Below are positions 43,068-54,685 of a stretch of DNA of 64,000 nucleotides, piece after piece. The position numbers and the translations under genes were made by a program. The notes beneath the pieces are model-generated. The model was not told the DNA's origin, searched no databases, and saw nothing but the letters and a program-made list of their open reading frames with translations. The stretch's first letter is position 1; each line of letters starts with the position of its first letter. The DNA comes from Roridomyces roridus (lineage: Eukaryota; Basidiomycota; Agaricomycetes; Agaricales; Mycenaceae), in the NCBI GenBank assembly GCA_029378245.1, contig JARKIF010000019.1, positions 1,054,001 through 1,118,000 on the forward strand, read 5' to 3'.

Positions 43068-46000
43068 TTATTGGCCGAGAAGATATCCAATCCTCTGCAG
43101 GTATCCAATCTTCTGCAGGTATCCAATCTTCTGCAGGTATCCAATCTTCTGCAGGTATCCAATCTTCTGCAGGTATCCCACCCACCGCTGCCCCTCCTCA
43201 TCATTCAAAGCCCTGATCCCCGACATGACACTCGTGGCCTTTTTATTGCAAACGTTCACCCCCAAGAACGCCTCCATATCCGTCGATACATCTCGGCAGT
43301 TCCGAAAGAATTTGAGGAGGGGAAGCTCGGCATTACGAGCGTCTGCCTCGAGGGCTGCGAGCCATTTTGCGTATGGAACGATAGGAAGCTTGAGAATGTC
43401 GGATATCCATCGTACCATCACCGAAAATCCGATGGGATGAGGGTTTGTCAGGTGCAGATGCCTGTGTTCGCTCCGCCGCATATCGACGATAACTTTGCCC
43501 GCTTGAGAAACCGGAACCCAGGAAATTTTCTAAACGATATCACCTCAGATGGGCACGAAATCGACTCGACAAATGAATCACTCACCCCAGAAACATCCGG
43601 CAAACGACCCAAATCTTGACTCAACTTGAGCAGGGTAGGGAACCACTCGCTACTTTTCCACGCCCCGTTAGCTGCACCTGACAATTGACCCACGCGCACG
43701 ATGACGGGGTCGAAACCAGCCCGGGAGTTAGCCGCACTCTGCAAAACTTGCTCGGAAACCCATTTTGATTCCGCGTATCCCGACCCGACGACAACGGTCG
43801 GGTCCTCGATACTCTCCTCCGGCGCAACGTATGCGGACGGCCAATCTGAAGCGTTTATTTAATGGATTCCCAGAAGAAGAAGAAGAGAAGGGAGACGCAC
43901 TTCTGAACACAGCCGAAACTGCTGACAAAGAGCAGTCGAGGAGGGACAGCATGAGGACTGGTCAACGCGAAATCCACTCAAGTTCCGCGTTCCCGTAATG
44001 CACGGCTCCATGGAATATAGCGACAGATTAAAGTCGACCTGCCACGCTGTTGAACTTGTGATCAGCATCTTCGGGAGGAACAAAATGGGGAACGAACCGT
44101 TGTGGATGATGCAAGTAACGCGCTCCTTCATCTCGGTGAGGATCTTCGCCGAAATCCCGAAGGTAGTCGACTCGGTCAGACTTCCCTCGACCAGTCGCAA
44201 TTTGTCCGAACGCAACAACGCTGCGTCCAGGCCATAGCTCGCAAAAGCATCTCGTTGGCGCGCTTCGAGATTTCCGCTGGATCGGTTAAGTGCGTAGATG
44301 ACGGAAATCTCGTCCAAAGAAAGGAGATGGGCGAGGATATGGCACCCCAGCGCTCCGGTGGTACCAGTGACGAGGATACCCTCCGCCGTCGGCGTTGGCA
44401 GGGACCCTACATGTCGGGGGAGGTCGAGAGTATACTTTTGAACCATCGCTTTCATTTCAGACGCATGAGACGAGTGTGGAGATAAAGGCGCGGACGAGCC
44501 GGATGCAATGTCGGTCAAGGATTTTGCGAGCCGCCGGATGCTGGGATGGGCATATACGAAGTCGCCTGGGACGTGTGCACTGCTCAAGTCGATGGCCTTG
44601 GACGAACGAAGGGCTCGGAGAAGGGAGTTGCGTATCCAGGTCGCTTGTAGACTGGGGTGGGATCACCGTCAGTCGTGTATGCATCCAGGCACCAGAGAAA
44701 ATTCACCTATCGCATCCGTGCTGAAACAAATCTTCTTCATCCCCAGGAAGCGTGTGCATTACTCCACCGACCACCTTGCGGACGAACCGCACAATCGAGG
44801 CAAGGTCGAACTTTTCCGGGCCTTGTAGATGCGGCTGAGCGGAGCGTTCTACATCAGCATATAGCTCGTCTATATCGTCTTGGTACAGCCGGATAGTTGC
44901 AGCGCGAATCGGAGTCCCTTTTGCTGTGAGCGGGACCGGTTTGGAGGGTCGTCCGACCAGTATCATCTGACGCTTCGAATGAGAACAGAGAAGCTGGGAG
45001 TTGAGAATCGACGGTCACCTCTTGGAAAATTCGCGAATGAGTGGGCGCGTGTTCGTTTACCTTGCGTATAGCAGGCCTCCGACACCAATGAGCGCGACGA
45101 ACATCAGGGGCGGCGCAACGGCGTACCAAATGTGGCGGCGAAACTCAGCGATAGCGAGTTCTGAATCCATGGCCATCGCGTCGGTTGGAAATACGAGTAC
45201 ACCTGAGAAATTCAATGAGTTTGGTGACTCATCCGAAGTTAGCTATGTACGGCTTGCCTGCATGAAATTGACCACGACCAAACATAATCACAGACTTGAT
45301 CCTTGAATCTTCGAGCATGATAGCCTCTGCGTCACATTGGCTTGAATGAAAGTCATTCCAGACGAAAAGACTCACCAAGAGGACTTGGGTTTGTCTTCAA
45401 AGCAGATTGATTCACGGCTGTGGCAAGTATCGAATGAACGCACCTTTTCCCCGGTCGAGTGCATGATTTGATCATCTAATTACACCACAATGTCATCGAA
45501 CAAGGCCGAGGAACAGGATGAGACCAAACCTTGACGCCCATACACTTTCCACAGCTTGGCATTCGTCGGGTGTTGAACCAAGAGGTCATTGGTATCTAAC
45601 GCCGGGACACCGTCTACGATAGTATTCAGGACAGCCGGGAGGTGCGTGTCGCACTTCTGATTATCGGCGTCCAAGTCAGAGGAACGTGTATCGAAAAGAA
45701 ATCTTTCGGACTTGCCTTAAAAATCAGTCGATGTACGCCCGGCAAATTTTCGACCGGGACGAAGACAGGATCGACGTGAGGAGACATCTTGAGGGGATTC
45801 AACTGAATGAATGTTCGGCGGGAAGAACGCTGCTTACCTGAAAGTAATTCCAACCATCGTGTGGGGCCTTGTCTAGAAAATGATTTCTTCAGACCTCCGT
45901 GCTTGGTGCGAGACATCAAACGCACCTGGTAGGAAGAGATTCACCCCCGCTGTCTCGGTCAGGCCGTACGCGTGTGCCAAATTCACGCCATTCTTAGTAG

Positions 46001-47480
46001 CTCATCGCCGACCGAAGCTGGAGGAGGAAGATGTCAGTAAAAGATCGTCTTGATGTTTGGATGTTTTGAACATACGCTGTAGAGGTCCACCGGCGAAGAT
46101 CTGTTCTCGGTCATGTTTACCGGTCGAGTTATATCATATACACGACTCACGATGCTTCTGAATCGTCTCAACAAGGGACGACGTGCGGGATCGCGTGCCC
46201 AGCCCTGTTCATTTAGGTGAGCACCGGTATGAGATTCCTGAATCGTGTATACCTCCAAGAAAGACGGCACACAGAATATGAGATCCGAGTTGGTGCCGAT
46301 GGCATCGTCAAAGACTCTGGACGGCGTGGGTATCACTGGGGGAGTCATTGGCGGCATCACTGCAACGACCATTCCCTGCATAGCCTACCCAGGCGTCAAA
46401 CCCCACATTGCAGAATGAGGATAGTCTTTATACGTACCGCCCAGAAGAGGGACATCAATCCTGAAATGTCTGCAGAGGTTCAGAAGACTCGAAGATACAC
46501 GAGTGGGAAATTGCGCACGGAAATTTGGCAAACCATGCGCGCCCCAAATCATCCCACACAGGTCGATCTCGCCGTAGTCTGTGTCCGGCGTGATTGAGTA
46601 AAAACGGCGAGATGTGATACGAGATGGCCGTACGAGGGACGTTGGACCATTGCCGCAAACTGGTGTGCGTGATCCTAACGACTTTTGGAAACGCGGTGGA
46701 TCCTGAGATGATATGAGCTCTGGAGTGAGAAGCAAGGCGCGTGTGCGTACCCGATGAGTGGAGTATCATCGCAACATCTTCTCCGCGAGGTTCACAAGTG
46801 CGAGGGACTTGAATGTCCTCCGTCTTAGTAGAAGGTTTGAACAAATCTTCGAACGCTGGAGTTTGTATCGTCTTGAGTGTACGGCCTGTAGCCGCAATCC
46901 CATCGGCTGCAGCTTCAACCAATTTTCGCGTCGCGTCTTCGTCGCTGACGAACACATGGACACAATCGGTGGATTGCAGCAGGTGCAGGACGGCGTGTTG
47001 TGAATTTCTAGGAGAGATGGGAAACGGTCGATAGCCGACGCTCATGATGCCGGCAACAAGAGAAAAGTACGTTATTTGGTCTGTGGGGTAGGTGCTGAGG
47101 CTCGTTTTGTGGGGCGACGTAGACTCACCGGTGGCAGCCAGAATAGCAACAATGGGACGCTCCTTGGAAATGGGTGCCGCGACTTCTTGCAGAACAAGCT
47201 GAGCGACCCGCTGAAAGGCCCTGATTGCGTCCGACCATGGAATAGTCTTGACAATGTGAAGGTTGGGCTCAAGATACCGAAAAAGGGGATAAGCAGTGTT
47301 CTCTTTGGCGTGGCTGGCCAAGATCTGGGGCATAAACAGGGGGGAATGCACTAAGGGGCGTATGAACGCCACGGTGAGCCCCTCGGCGGCGGCGGGGGGC
47401 ATATCCAGAGTAGAGCGACGAGGAGAGAATCGAGTGGGCGTTGATTCGGGTCGCTCGATGCTTAAGGGGATTGCTGACAT
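43068..47480 (-). CDS. adenylate-forming reductase (A-T-R, NRPS-like)
   Basis: A single-module enzyme that activates a carboxylic acid as an adenylate, loads it on a phosphopantetheine arm and releases it by NAD(P)H reduction, typically as an aldehyde. The start at 47480 gives MSAIPLSIERPESTP. Adenylation-domain pieces: SSG joined to STAFPKVVRITHTSL, YGEIDLCGMIWGAHGLPNF, VAVMPPMTPPVIPTPSRVFD, VNLAHAYGLTETAGVNLFLP, ADPVFVPVENLPGVHRL, DDQIMHSTGEK. Carrier motif GCDSLQATWI; its serine codon is split by an intron. Reductase domain: VTGTTGALGCHILAHLL, CIIHNG, VRVGQLSGAANGAWK, HLHLTNPHP. About 1,080 residues in many short exons. The C-terminus carries five tandem YLQKIG/YLQRIG hexapeptides absent from the paralogue at 15-18.8 kb. 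Substrate unknown. Confidence 0.85.
43085..43175. repeat. 18-bp minisatellite within the reductase coding end
   Basis: Five near-identical copies of ATCCAATCTTCTGCAGGT in tandem. On the minus strand each encodes YLQKIG (the last copy read is YLQRIG), in frame with the reductase, just before its stop. Confidence 0.9.
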
Positions 47481-48284
47481 TAGAGGGTCGAGAGCATCCG
47501 CAATCAAGATGTGTATCTGTTCCCAGAGTTAATGTTGTAACTGCCAGAAGTTCATCCAATCACAGGGAAGTGGCCACCGGGATTCTGAAGTCTGCCGTAC
47601 GAAGTCGCAGATGAACGTGTTGCCGTGGTAATCTATTGAATCGCCAGATTCCAGGCCCAGAAAGGCCAGTCAACTCCGTATGGTGCCCGCAAATCCCTCG
47701 TCATTCCGCTGCTTCGTTCGTTAGGGACGAAAGTGATGATGGCGGTTCGGGACAAGGAGCGTTTGAAGCTTTGTTGATCCGGCCGGCTGTCTTCTCCCGC
47801 TTCTAGCCCACCGACGACTAGCTATGGCTCTTCCACATTGATGTGATGTACGGCGCCTAATCTCACCTCCTGAGGATACTGCCTCCGTGGATGGCTGTCG
47901 GCGGCTCTCTTCCGAGGGCGATTTCGACTGGGATGTACTTACATATAGTGGCAGACGGTAGGTACTACTCCTGTCTAAACATCTGGAGTCTTTGGCCCGT
48001 CAACGACGGGTCTTTGTAAGGTCGCTCTCCCCTTGGATCCATCCACTGGATCAGCACCCAAAAGCTGTATCCGGGCCACCGGTATTCGTCACGCTGCCAG
48101 TGGGCTTCGGCACATCCGCCCCCCTCAACGGAGAGAAATTAGCTTGAAGTCGCTTGGGCGGCGGCCTCAAGTCTCACTGCAGTGCACCAAGTGCGCGTGT
48201 TCCTCAAGCCGACCAACAAGGACTCGAGTTGTGGCAGCAAAGCGGAGGTTCACACCTTGAAAGATATCCCTGGCACTGGTCTTC
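47481..48284. other. intergenic
   Basis: Upstream region of the A-T-R reductase. No gene recognised. Confidence 0.4.
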
Positions 48285-48475
48285 TGAAAATACCCGCCAA
48301 ACTCTTTGCTCATGCCTTCCCCTTGGAGCACCGCATTGTTCTCGCACCCCTGACTCGCTTCAAAGTTGAAGCCAACCTTCCCTTCCTTATCGTCGCAGAA
48401 TAGCACACTCAGCGTGCCGAGAGGCGAGGTTCCTTGCTGAATAAATCGCCTCGGCTACCGTTTGAACCAATCGCT
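48285..48475 (+). pseudogene. old yellow enzyme (NADH:flavin oxidoreductase) N-terminal remnant
   Basis: Reads KIPAKLFAHAFPLEHRIVLAP followed by LTRFK, the start of an OYE (family pattern: LF.P...G...L.HRVVLAPLTRFR). It then continues LPFLIVAE-stop-HTQRAERRGSLL, where OYEs have (E)YY(x)QRA...G.LL. The in-frame TAG sits where a tyrosine codon is expected. The rest of the barrel is not seen. A broken oxidoreductase beside the terpene genes, likely debris of an older cluster. Confidence 0.6.
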
Positions 48476-49306
48476 GCGATGTAAAGTTGTTCAAGCGACC
48501 CGTGGGACGCCAAGAATTCACACCACGTTTTGACGAACCCTTCTGCAAGGCAAGACTCCAACGGGACCCGAGGACGGACGTCTGGCTCCTTTTTGCCATA
48601 CTAGTATGTAGGATTCCGTCCAACCGCGAGACTTTCTGCCTGCTTGGGGAAACGTGCCGAGGTGTTGTACTGACCACACGTTGGCGTTGCGCTCCGAGGC
48701 TCTATGGAAGGGATACTATGCCACCGTAATCCAGTCATCTGACATTCGCGGCAATATTTCCTGTTCGACACTAGTCACTTAGTGTTCATGCCTCCGAATC
48801 ATCAGTTTCATGCAACATACTTACATGTCTACTTCTTGAACCAGTAAAATCATTCCATCGGCATCCCGGGTTTCCGCCGATTCTCTTGCAGCTCACCGGA
48901 AACTCAACGGAAACCGCTGCCGGTCTCATTGGCCGTTTCGCTCGGAAATGCACGGAGGTGCCGAATCTCACACACTCCAACGGATTCCGTTTAGCCTTGA
49001 CCAGAGCACCCGGTGTGGCATTCGCCGCCACTAAATAGTCGCTTTTTTGACACTGGCTCGCGTTTGATCCTCCCAACTGAATTGCATTTGGCTACGCGAG
49101 CTCCGCATGGTTCTTCAGACAGCGCATATTGAACCGTGCGCGCTTCGCGGCCTGGACCCACCTCGGTAGTAGCCATGGTCGGTAGTCGGCAGGTTGAACA
49201 GTCTGGATTTAATTGTAGATTACACCCCAGATTATGATACACCGAGATGAAGTAGGCGATGCGCCAGTTGAACATTCGTACATTCGATTACGTATTATTG
49301 TAGCTT
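48476..49306. other. intergenic
   Basis: No gene recognised. Short frames on both strands lack motifs. Confidence 0.4.
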
Positions 49307-50598
49307 CTACCAAATAAACCCGAAGTCCGCCGCCAGCTTGTATCTCTCCAGCTTGAGATGCCACGCGCTGTCAAGATAACCCGGTTAGCAGATTCCGAAT
49401 GCAAAGAACGGCCCGCTCGTACATGAACCCATGCTCGAAGGAAACCCAGGTGGCCAACGCCTCGGGAAAGCCGTCGAGCGTTGCGGCGATCCGTTGATGC
49501 ACCACAGTAACCTCCTTCGCCATCTCCGCGAGCACGCGCTTCGGGTCCTTCCCTTCCACCTGGGCACGTGTGAACACATAATTTGTTGTTTCACCGGCCA
49601 AGTCTTCTTTGTGGAACCTGCATGCACACCCAATAAGCGGCAAGCATCAATCAAAAAGATATTGGGACCCACGAAAGAATGTCGTTCATGAGACACATGT
49701 ACTCCTCCATGTCCGGCAACGCCTGGATGAAATCTGTAATGTTAGGATGCATGACCAACGGGAACAGGGCGCAGGCAAAGCCAGGCCCGGTACCGCTCTT
49801 GACCCGCATATAGGAGGGCCAAGTCTTCGCTGTCGGCCGCAACTCCATGTGGATGATATCTTCTCGGCCTTCCAACACGGTGGCGCTGATCAGGTCCATG
49901 AGAGCGCTAACCATCAAGTTGGCGAGAACCGGCTCCCAATGTGTGTATAAATCTCCCAAGACGGTGTGCAGATGTGTAAGCGGACCGGGTTGCGCACCAC
50001 CGGCTAGAAGAAGCCGCTGGTAGCTCTCGAGAGAGGAGCGGGGGGCTACGTCGTCAATGTAGAAGAAGAACCTGGTCCAGTTGTTCAACAAGAGTGCGGC
50101 TAAGTCAGAGTCACGCACCAGGCGTAGAAGGAGAATGCTAGCTTGACGTCAAATGGGTGGTGATAGTAGAAGAACTGTGGATTAAGTCAATTAGACCGCC
50201 TGGAACGATACATCTGCACTCACCTCGGCCAAGGAAGACGATTTCTTGGCCAGTGAATCAAAGAGATGGACTTCCGCGTCGTCGTAAGCCCACTGTCTGA
50301 CTTTGAGGTTGATGGCGTTTCTGAGGGTGTCGATGGAATCTCTCGCGCTCATCATCTCGCGAGGCGACTCGTAGGAGACGGCATCCAGCGTTGATTGAAT
50401 GATGCTTCGGAGGCCGTTCTCCTGCGAAGATTGTCAATAAAACGCTGAATTTAGACACTCGGGCTCCCACCTTGGTCCGCGTCCTGCGAAATCGATTTTT
50501 CAGTCGGAGACGGGCAAGGAGGGAGGGAGGATTTACACTTTCACCAGTTCAGGAGGAGAGGGGAAGCTGACAGAGGGGAAGCTGGCGGAAGGGCTCAT
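49307..50598 (-). CDS. terpene synthase, trichodiene-synthase-like
   Basis: A class I cyclase that ionises a prenyl diphosphate, probably farnesyl diphosphate. Exon text: GLRSIIQSTLDAVSYESPRE, LAEFFYYHHPFDVKLA-type stretch, RFFFYIDDVAPRSSLESYQR (aspartate-rich metal motif, D-D-x-x), DLYTHWEPVLANLMVSALMD, ALPDMEEYMCLMNDILS joined to FHKEDLAGET (NSE motif N-D-x2-S-x3-E), TRAQVEGKDPKRVLAEM, IAWHLKLERYKLAADFGFIW-stop. About 330 residues. The start MSPSASFPSVSFPSPPELVK gives a good first exon, but how it joins the second exon is unclear (two candidate introns around 50410-50545). The TRI5-like family is common in Agaricomycetes and mostly uncharacterised. Confidence 0.82.
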
Positions 50599-50609
50599 GT
50601 TGGTCGAAT

Positions 50610-51593
50610 GTTTCAGTGATCTTTGTCGAGAAGCCCGAATTTAAGCAAAAACGGCGAATGAAATACCCACGAGAGTTACGGAATTGAATCAGAGATAGAC
50701 GTGTTATAGGGATGACACACCGAACGCAATGCCTAGAGACAGATGATCACACTGTGGGCGCGGATATCAGGCCGAGAATAAATCACCCACGGCATTCCGC
50801 AAACGCCGTGTCGATGCACCGTGAGGACGCTGCAAAGAACTGGCATCGTAGCCGCTCAACAGTTGCCGCAATGTCAGGTAGGTCCAAGTCTAGCCGTTTT
50901 GGAATAGGCGGCTTGAAGTTACCTACGGCAGAGGTCAAGCAGGCCTTGATGGAGATGTAGAAAAATAGAACACACACGAGGGGGACCAGTGGTGACAGCA
51001 ACTCTCAGCAACTCCGGTCCAGTTCACCCGCATCGAAAAAAAGGGGGACTCCCGTTGATATCGGGAGGCTGGCAAGCACATCGGCCCCACAGAGACTATG
51101 AGTCAGGCACCCAGTAGTGTTGGAGTAGTGAAACGCACGTTCTGCCAGTACCAGTCCCAGCCAGCGTCGTGCGTCAGTCAAGTCGAGACGGCGCCCGAGG
51201 TATAGTGCAGCCGCGACCCAGAGACGACGAAAAGACGAGAAAAAGTACGTATCGGTGGTGCCAACGTTGCGTTGGCGAGTCTGTCGAGAAGGTGGATCCT
51301 GCATCATGCATCATGCATGTCATGGTGGGAAGCAAAGAAGCAAAGATTTGCATCACGACGCGATGCTCGGTAATCACATGTGGAGCAAAAGGCTGATCCG
51401 ACCCCGAGCATCGCACCCCATCGACTCTATGACCGGGTTGACGAATCCCCACGCCCACAAGTAGTATTACTGCTGTCTTTGTTGTTTCCCTGGAGCTCGA
51501 ATAGAAATCGCTTGTTTTTCGAGGACCGAACGAACGGACAAGAGCAATACAGATAGTTACATTGAAATAATATGAAACTGCAGATCCACCGAA
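50610..51593. other. intergenic between terpene synthase and P450
   Basis: No gene recognised. Short frames on both strands only. Confidence 0.35.
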
Positions 51594-53771
51594 CTAGACA
51601 TCATTGGCAGATTCTATTACAAGTCTGGCAGCCATCTCTGACCGAACCTCCAATGTGCATTTGAAAGGATGTGGCGCACTAAAAAGACATTCAGTTTTCT
51701 GGACAGCAAGCGAAGAAATGATTGATCGCCGCACGATAATATCCCATCACCATATTCGTACGAGGGCTCCACGACGTTTCCGTCCTTGTCCACCTCTTTC
51801 TTGATGTTGAACACGGCGAGTACCGAGACAACCGCAATCCAAATAGACGATTCGGCGATGTGTCTTCCGGGACACAACCTACACTTGGGCGTGAATTCCA
51901 GTGCAAATGAGTTAACAGGACGCCCCGTACCTCCGCCCAAAACCAAAGGCAGCTACCGGGTCCGGAACGAGCGGATTGAGCTTGCCGTCTAGGAGGAATC
52001 GCTCGGGGTCGAATTTCTCGGGGTTCGGGTATATGTTCTGGACAACATAAATGAATTCAGGGTCGCACATCTGTGGAGTCGCAGCCGACGTACCTCGTCG
52101 CCAAGAATCGCCCTGGAAGCTCTAAGCAGGCAAATACCGCCGATGAAGAGTGATACTCACACTACGTTCCCGAACACGATCGAGTTGGCTGGAAGTCTGT
52201 ACCCGTGGTATTCGTCGTCGGCTGTCAGGTAATGAGGAACACCTGCGGGCCGCGTCAGTATTGTATCAAAGCGGAAACATCCCACATACCCAACGGTGTG
52301 ATGGGCTTCCAACGCAGGATCTCCTTCACAAGTGCGGCAACGTATGGCATGTGGTCTTGATCACGGAAATCCGGCAGATTCCCGACCCCCACAACCGCGT
52401 CGATTTCTTGCTGAGCTTTCCGCTGCGCCTCCGGATTCGCCAGCATGGCAAGGAAAAACGTAGACAGGCCCAATACAGTCGTGTCTCCTCCTGCGGTGTA
52501 CATTGTGGCAGCAACATCTTTGACAATGTTTTCGTCATAGTAGTTGTCCTCTGCTTCTAGGTCGCGGAGCGCACTGGCGGTGAAGGACGGTTTGACCTCG
52601 CCTGACATCTGCCGTGTGCATCTGTTGAAAAGACGTCGGTGGAGCACAAGGTGGGTTGACGCACCATTTGCCGTTTTGCCTCGGCAAACGGGACATTCCT
52701 GAGAGCTTGCGTCAACACCCGACCTTCCCGAGCAATCTTTTTGAACCCCGCGCCGGGCATCCACTCGGGTACATATTTCAGCAGAGGGAAGTTATCCTTG
52801 AGTCCAGAACAAGAATTAGGTGAGTGATTTGGAGAGTTGACATTGACACTTACGACCAAGAATCGGCCGGGAACGACTTGAGAGCCGCATCTGACAGCCT
52901 TTTCAATCAGAGTAACGTACGGGTCGTCGGTCGGCTGTACGTCGATTCCATACGCAAATGGGACGATGACGTCTCCGATCATTCTACCAGAGTATTAAGC
53001 AGCGCGCCAACGAGGATGAACACCAGGACGTACACTCGGAGGTGGTCCAAAAATGCTTCGGGGTTGTGGAGGAGTCGGCGGATGAGCGCGTGTGCCGCTT
53101 TTCGCTCCAGTGGGTGGACATTCTGGGTGGCGGAGACGCTGAGGTGGTGATTCAATAGCCGTCGTTGTGTCTTCCTGCGCGGTCGAGTGCCGTGAGCCCG
53201 CGATCTAGGCATAGCAAAACAATTTAAGCACGCACCACATTTCCCCTGTTCATGACTGAACAATGTCAACGCGAGCTACAGATGAAATTCCGAACCATAT
53301 TTCATGAAAACTGCAACATATTTGTCAGTTCAGTGGTTGGCGCAAGAATGAATGACTGACTGAGAAGATATTCAAAGCCCATCATGTACAACATCGGCAT
53401 CGGGGGCCTATCCGAATAGATGGCAGACCGTTTCTCCATGAGATTATCCGTCGCTTCCAGCGAGGAAAGGACAATGATGGACGTGCCGGCCAAGTTCAAA
53501 TGGATAATGTCGGAATCTCGAGAGAAACTTCAGCAGTTGAGCTCGAACAAGGGGCGTTGTTGGGCGTACTGTATTCCCGGCTCCAGTCCCTACACGCCTC
53601 CGACATGGGACGACCACCCACATCGAGCAGATTTCCTAGTATAGGCAGCTTCCTAGGGCCGGGTGGCAACGGCAGTTTGGAGCGTGACGCATTTCGCGAC
53701 CAGGTGAGATAGAGAGCAGCTGCAATCGGTGCTCCCCAGAGCAAGTAGTCTGAGAGGTTGGTGGGCGCCAT
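51594..53771 (-). CDS. cytochrome P450 monooxygenase (cluster P450 A)
   Basis: A membrane-anchored P450. It starts MAPTNLSDYLLWGAPIAAAL, followed by LPLPPGPRKLPILGNLL. Then come LMEKRSAIYSDRPPMP and the C-helix, where MKYG joins GEMW joins KTQRRLLNHH; the middle piece is a 10-base microexon (53236-53245) that completes the WxxxR motif. The I-helix reads MYTAGGDTTVLGLS, the ExxR motif is KEILRW, PERF is present in DPERFLLDG, and the heme loop FGFGRR joins CPGRHIAESS across an intron. The last exon reads APHPFKCTLEVRSEM and ends ESANDV. About 510 residues, at least twelve exons, frame intact. It lies between two terpene synthases, so oxidation of a terpene is the natural guess. Confidence 0.86.
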
Positions 53772-54613
53772 CGGAGGAGTGAGTGGAACGATGGAAGACT
53801 TGGCTTATGAGTCCGGGTGCACGGGGTCGGGTGGGAGAGTTTTGGCTGTCACCTATGGGAAATTACATAAGAACACGCTCGTTCTGGGCAGATCGAGCTA
53901 CTCTGACACTGCAGCCGCTTGTAGCCGCTGAACCTCAGTATCAGTATCAGCCTTGATACGAGGATCGCTGAGATGCATTAGTGGCATGGAAAAGATGGCG
54001 GGTCCCGGATCGGGAATCGGGACGCAGAGTGTCACAGCGAAAAGCGCCGCCTCACCTCATACAACTCCGAGTCGGTAAAAATGGAGCCTACTGCCACTGC
54101 GCTGCATCACTGAGAGTGTAATAGGAGTAATTTTCTATCAGAAGGCCCGCAAGAGTCGGGACCAGTTAATTTGTCGACAGATTCTTGATGAGATGCGCAG
54201 GAGCGAGATGGCGAGAAGTCGCCCACAGAACGAAGATGGAAGTTCGGGATAAGCAGGAATCGGATCATGCCAAGCGGGGCACGTGGGTGTCACGGATCAC
54301 GAGTCTCGTAACAGGCCTTCCTGCCGAGTCCCGATCTCAGCCCAGATTCTATGGCGTTCCGGTGACGTTTCAAACACATATTTTCTCAGCCAGGGCTCAC
54401 TCGAGTTGCGCCAGCTGCTCCAAGGAAGTGTCTACCAAAACCAACGACCTACTAGCCTTCAAATCACTACTCTAGACCACAAATTATTCGACAAAACGGA
54501 GCCCCACTAGGCCAGTCAGGGCAGCAAAGATGCCCGGCGTCCGTACTTACTTAGCACCAGCGGCAGTTCACGAGTGGCGATCCGACTTTCGCTTGTATGC
54601 CGCCGCCTGCATG
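53772..54613. other. intergenic, divergent promoter region
   Basis: Lies between divergent P450 A and terpene synthase genes and may regulate both. No gene recognised. Confidence 0.4.
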
Positions 54614-54621
54614 CATAAATA
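54614..54621 (+). promoter_or_regulatory. TATA-like box of the plus-strand terpene synthase
   Basis: CATAAATA, about 70 bases upstream of the proposed start codon at 54686. Confidence 0.4.
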
Positions 54622-54685
54622 GTCCCGGTAGGCAAATTTAAAGACTGGACGCGTGTTCCGCTGACTTTGTGCACAGCAGCGATCG

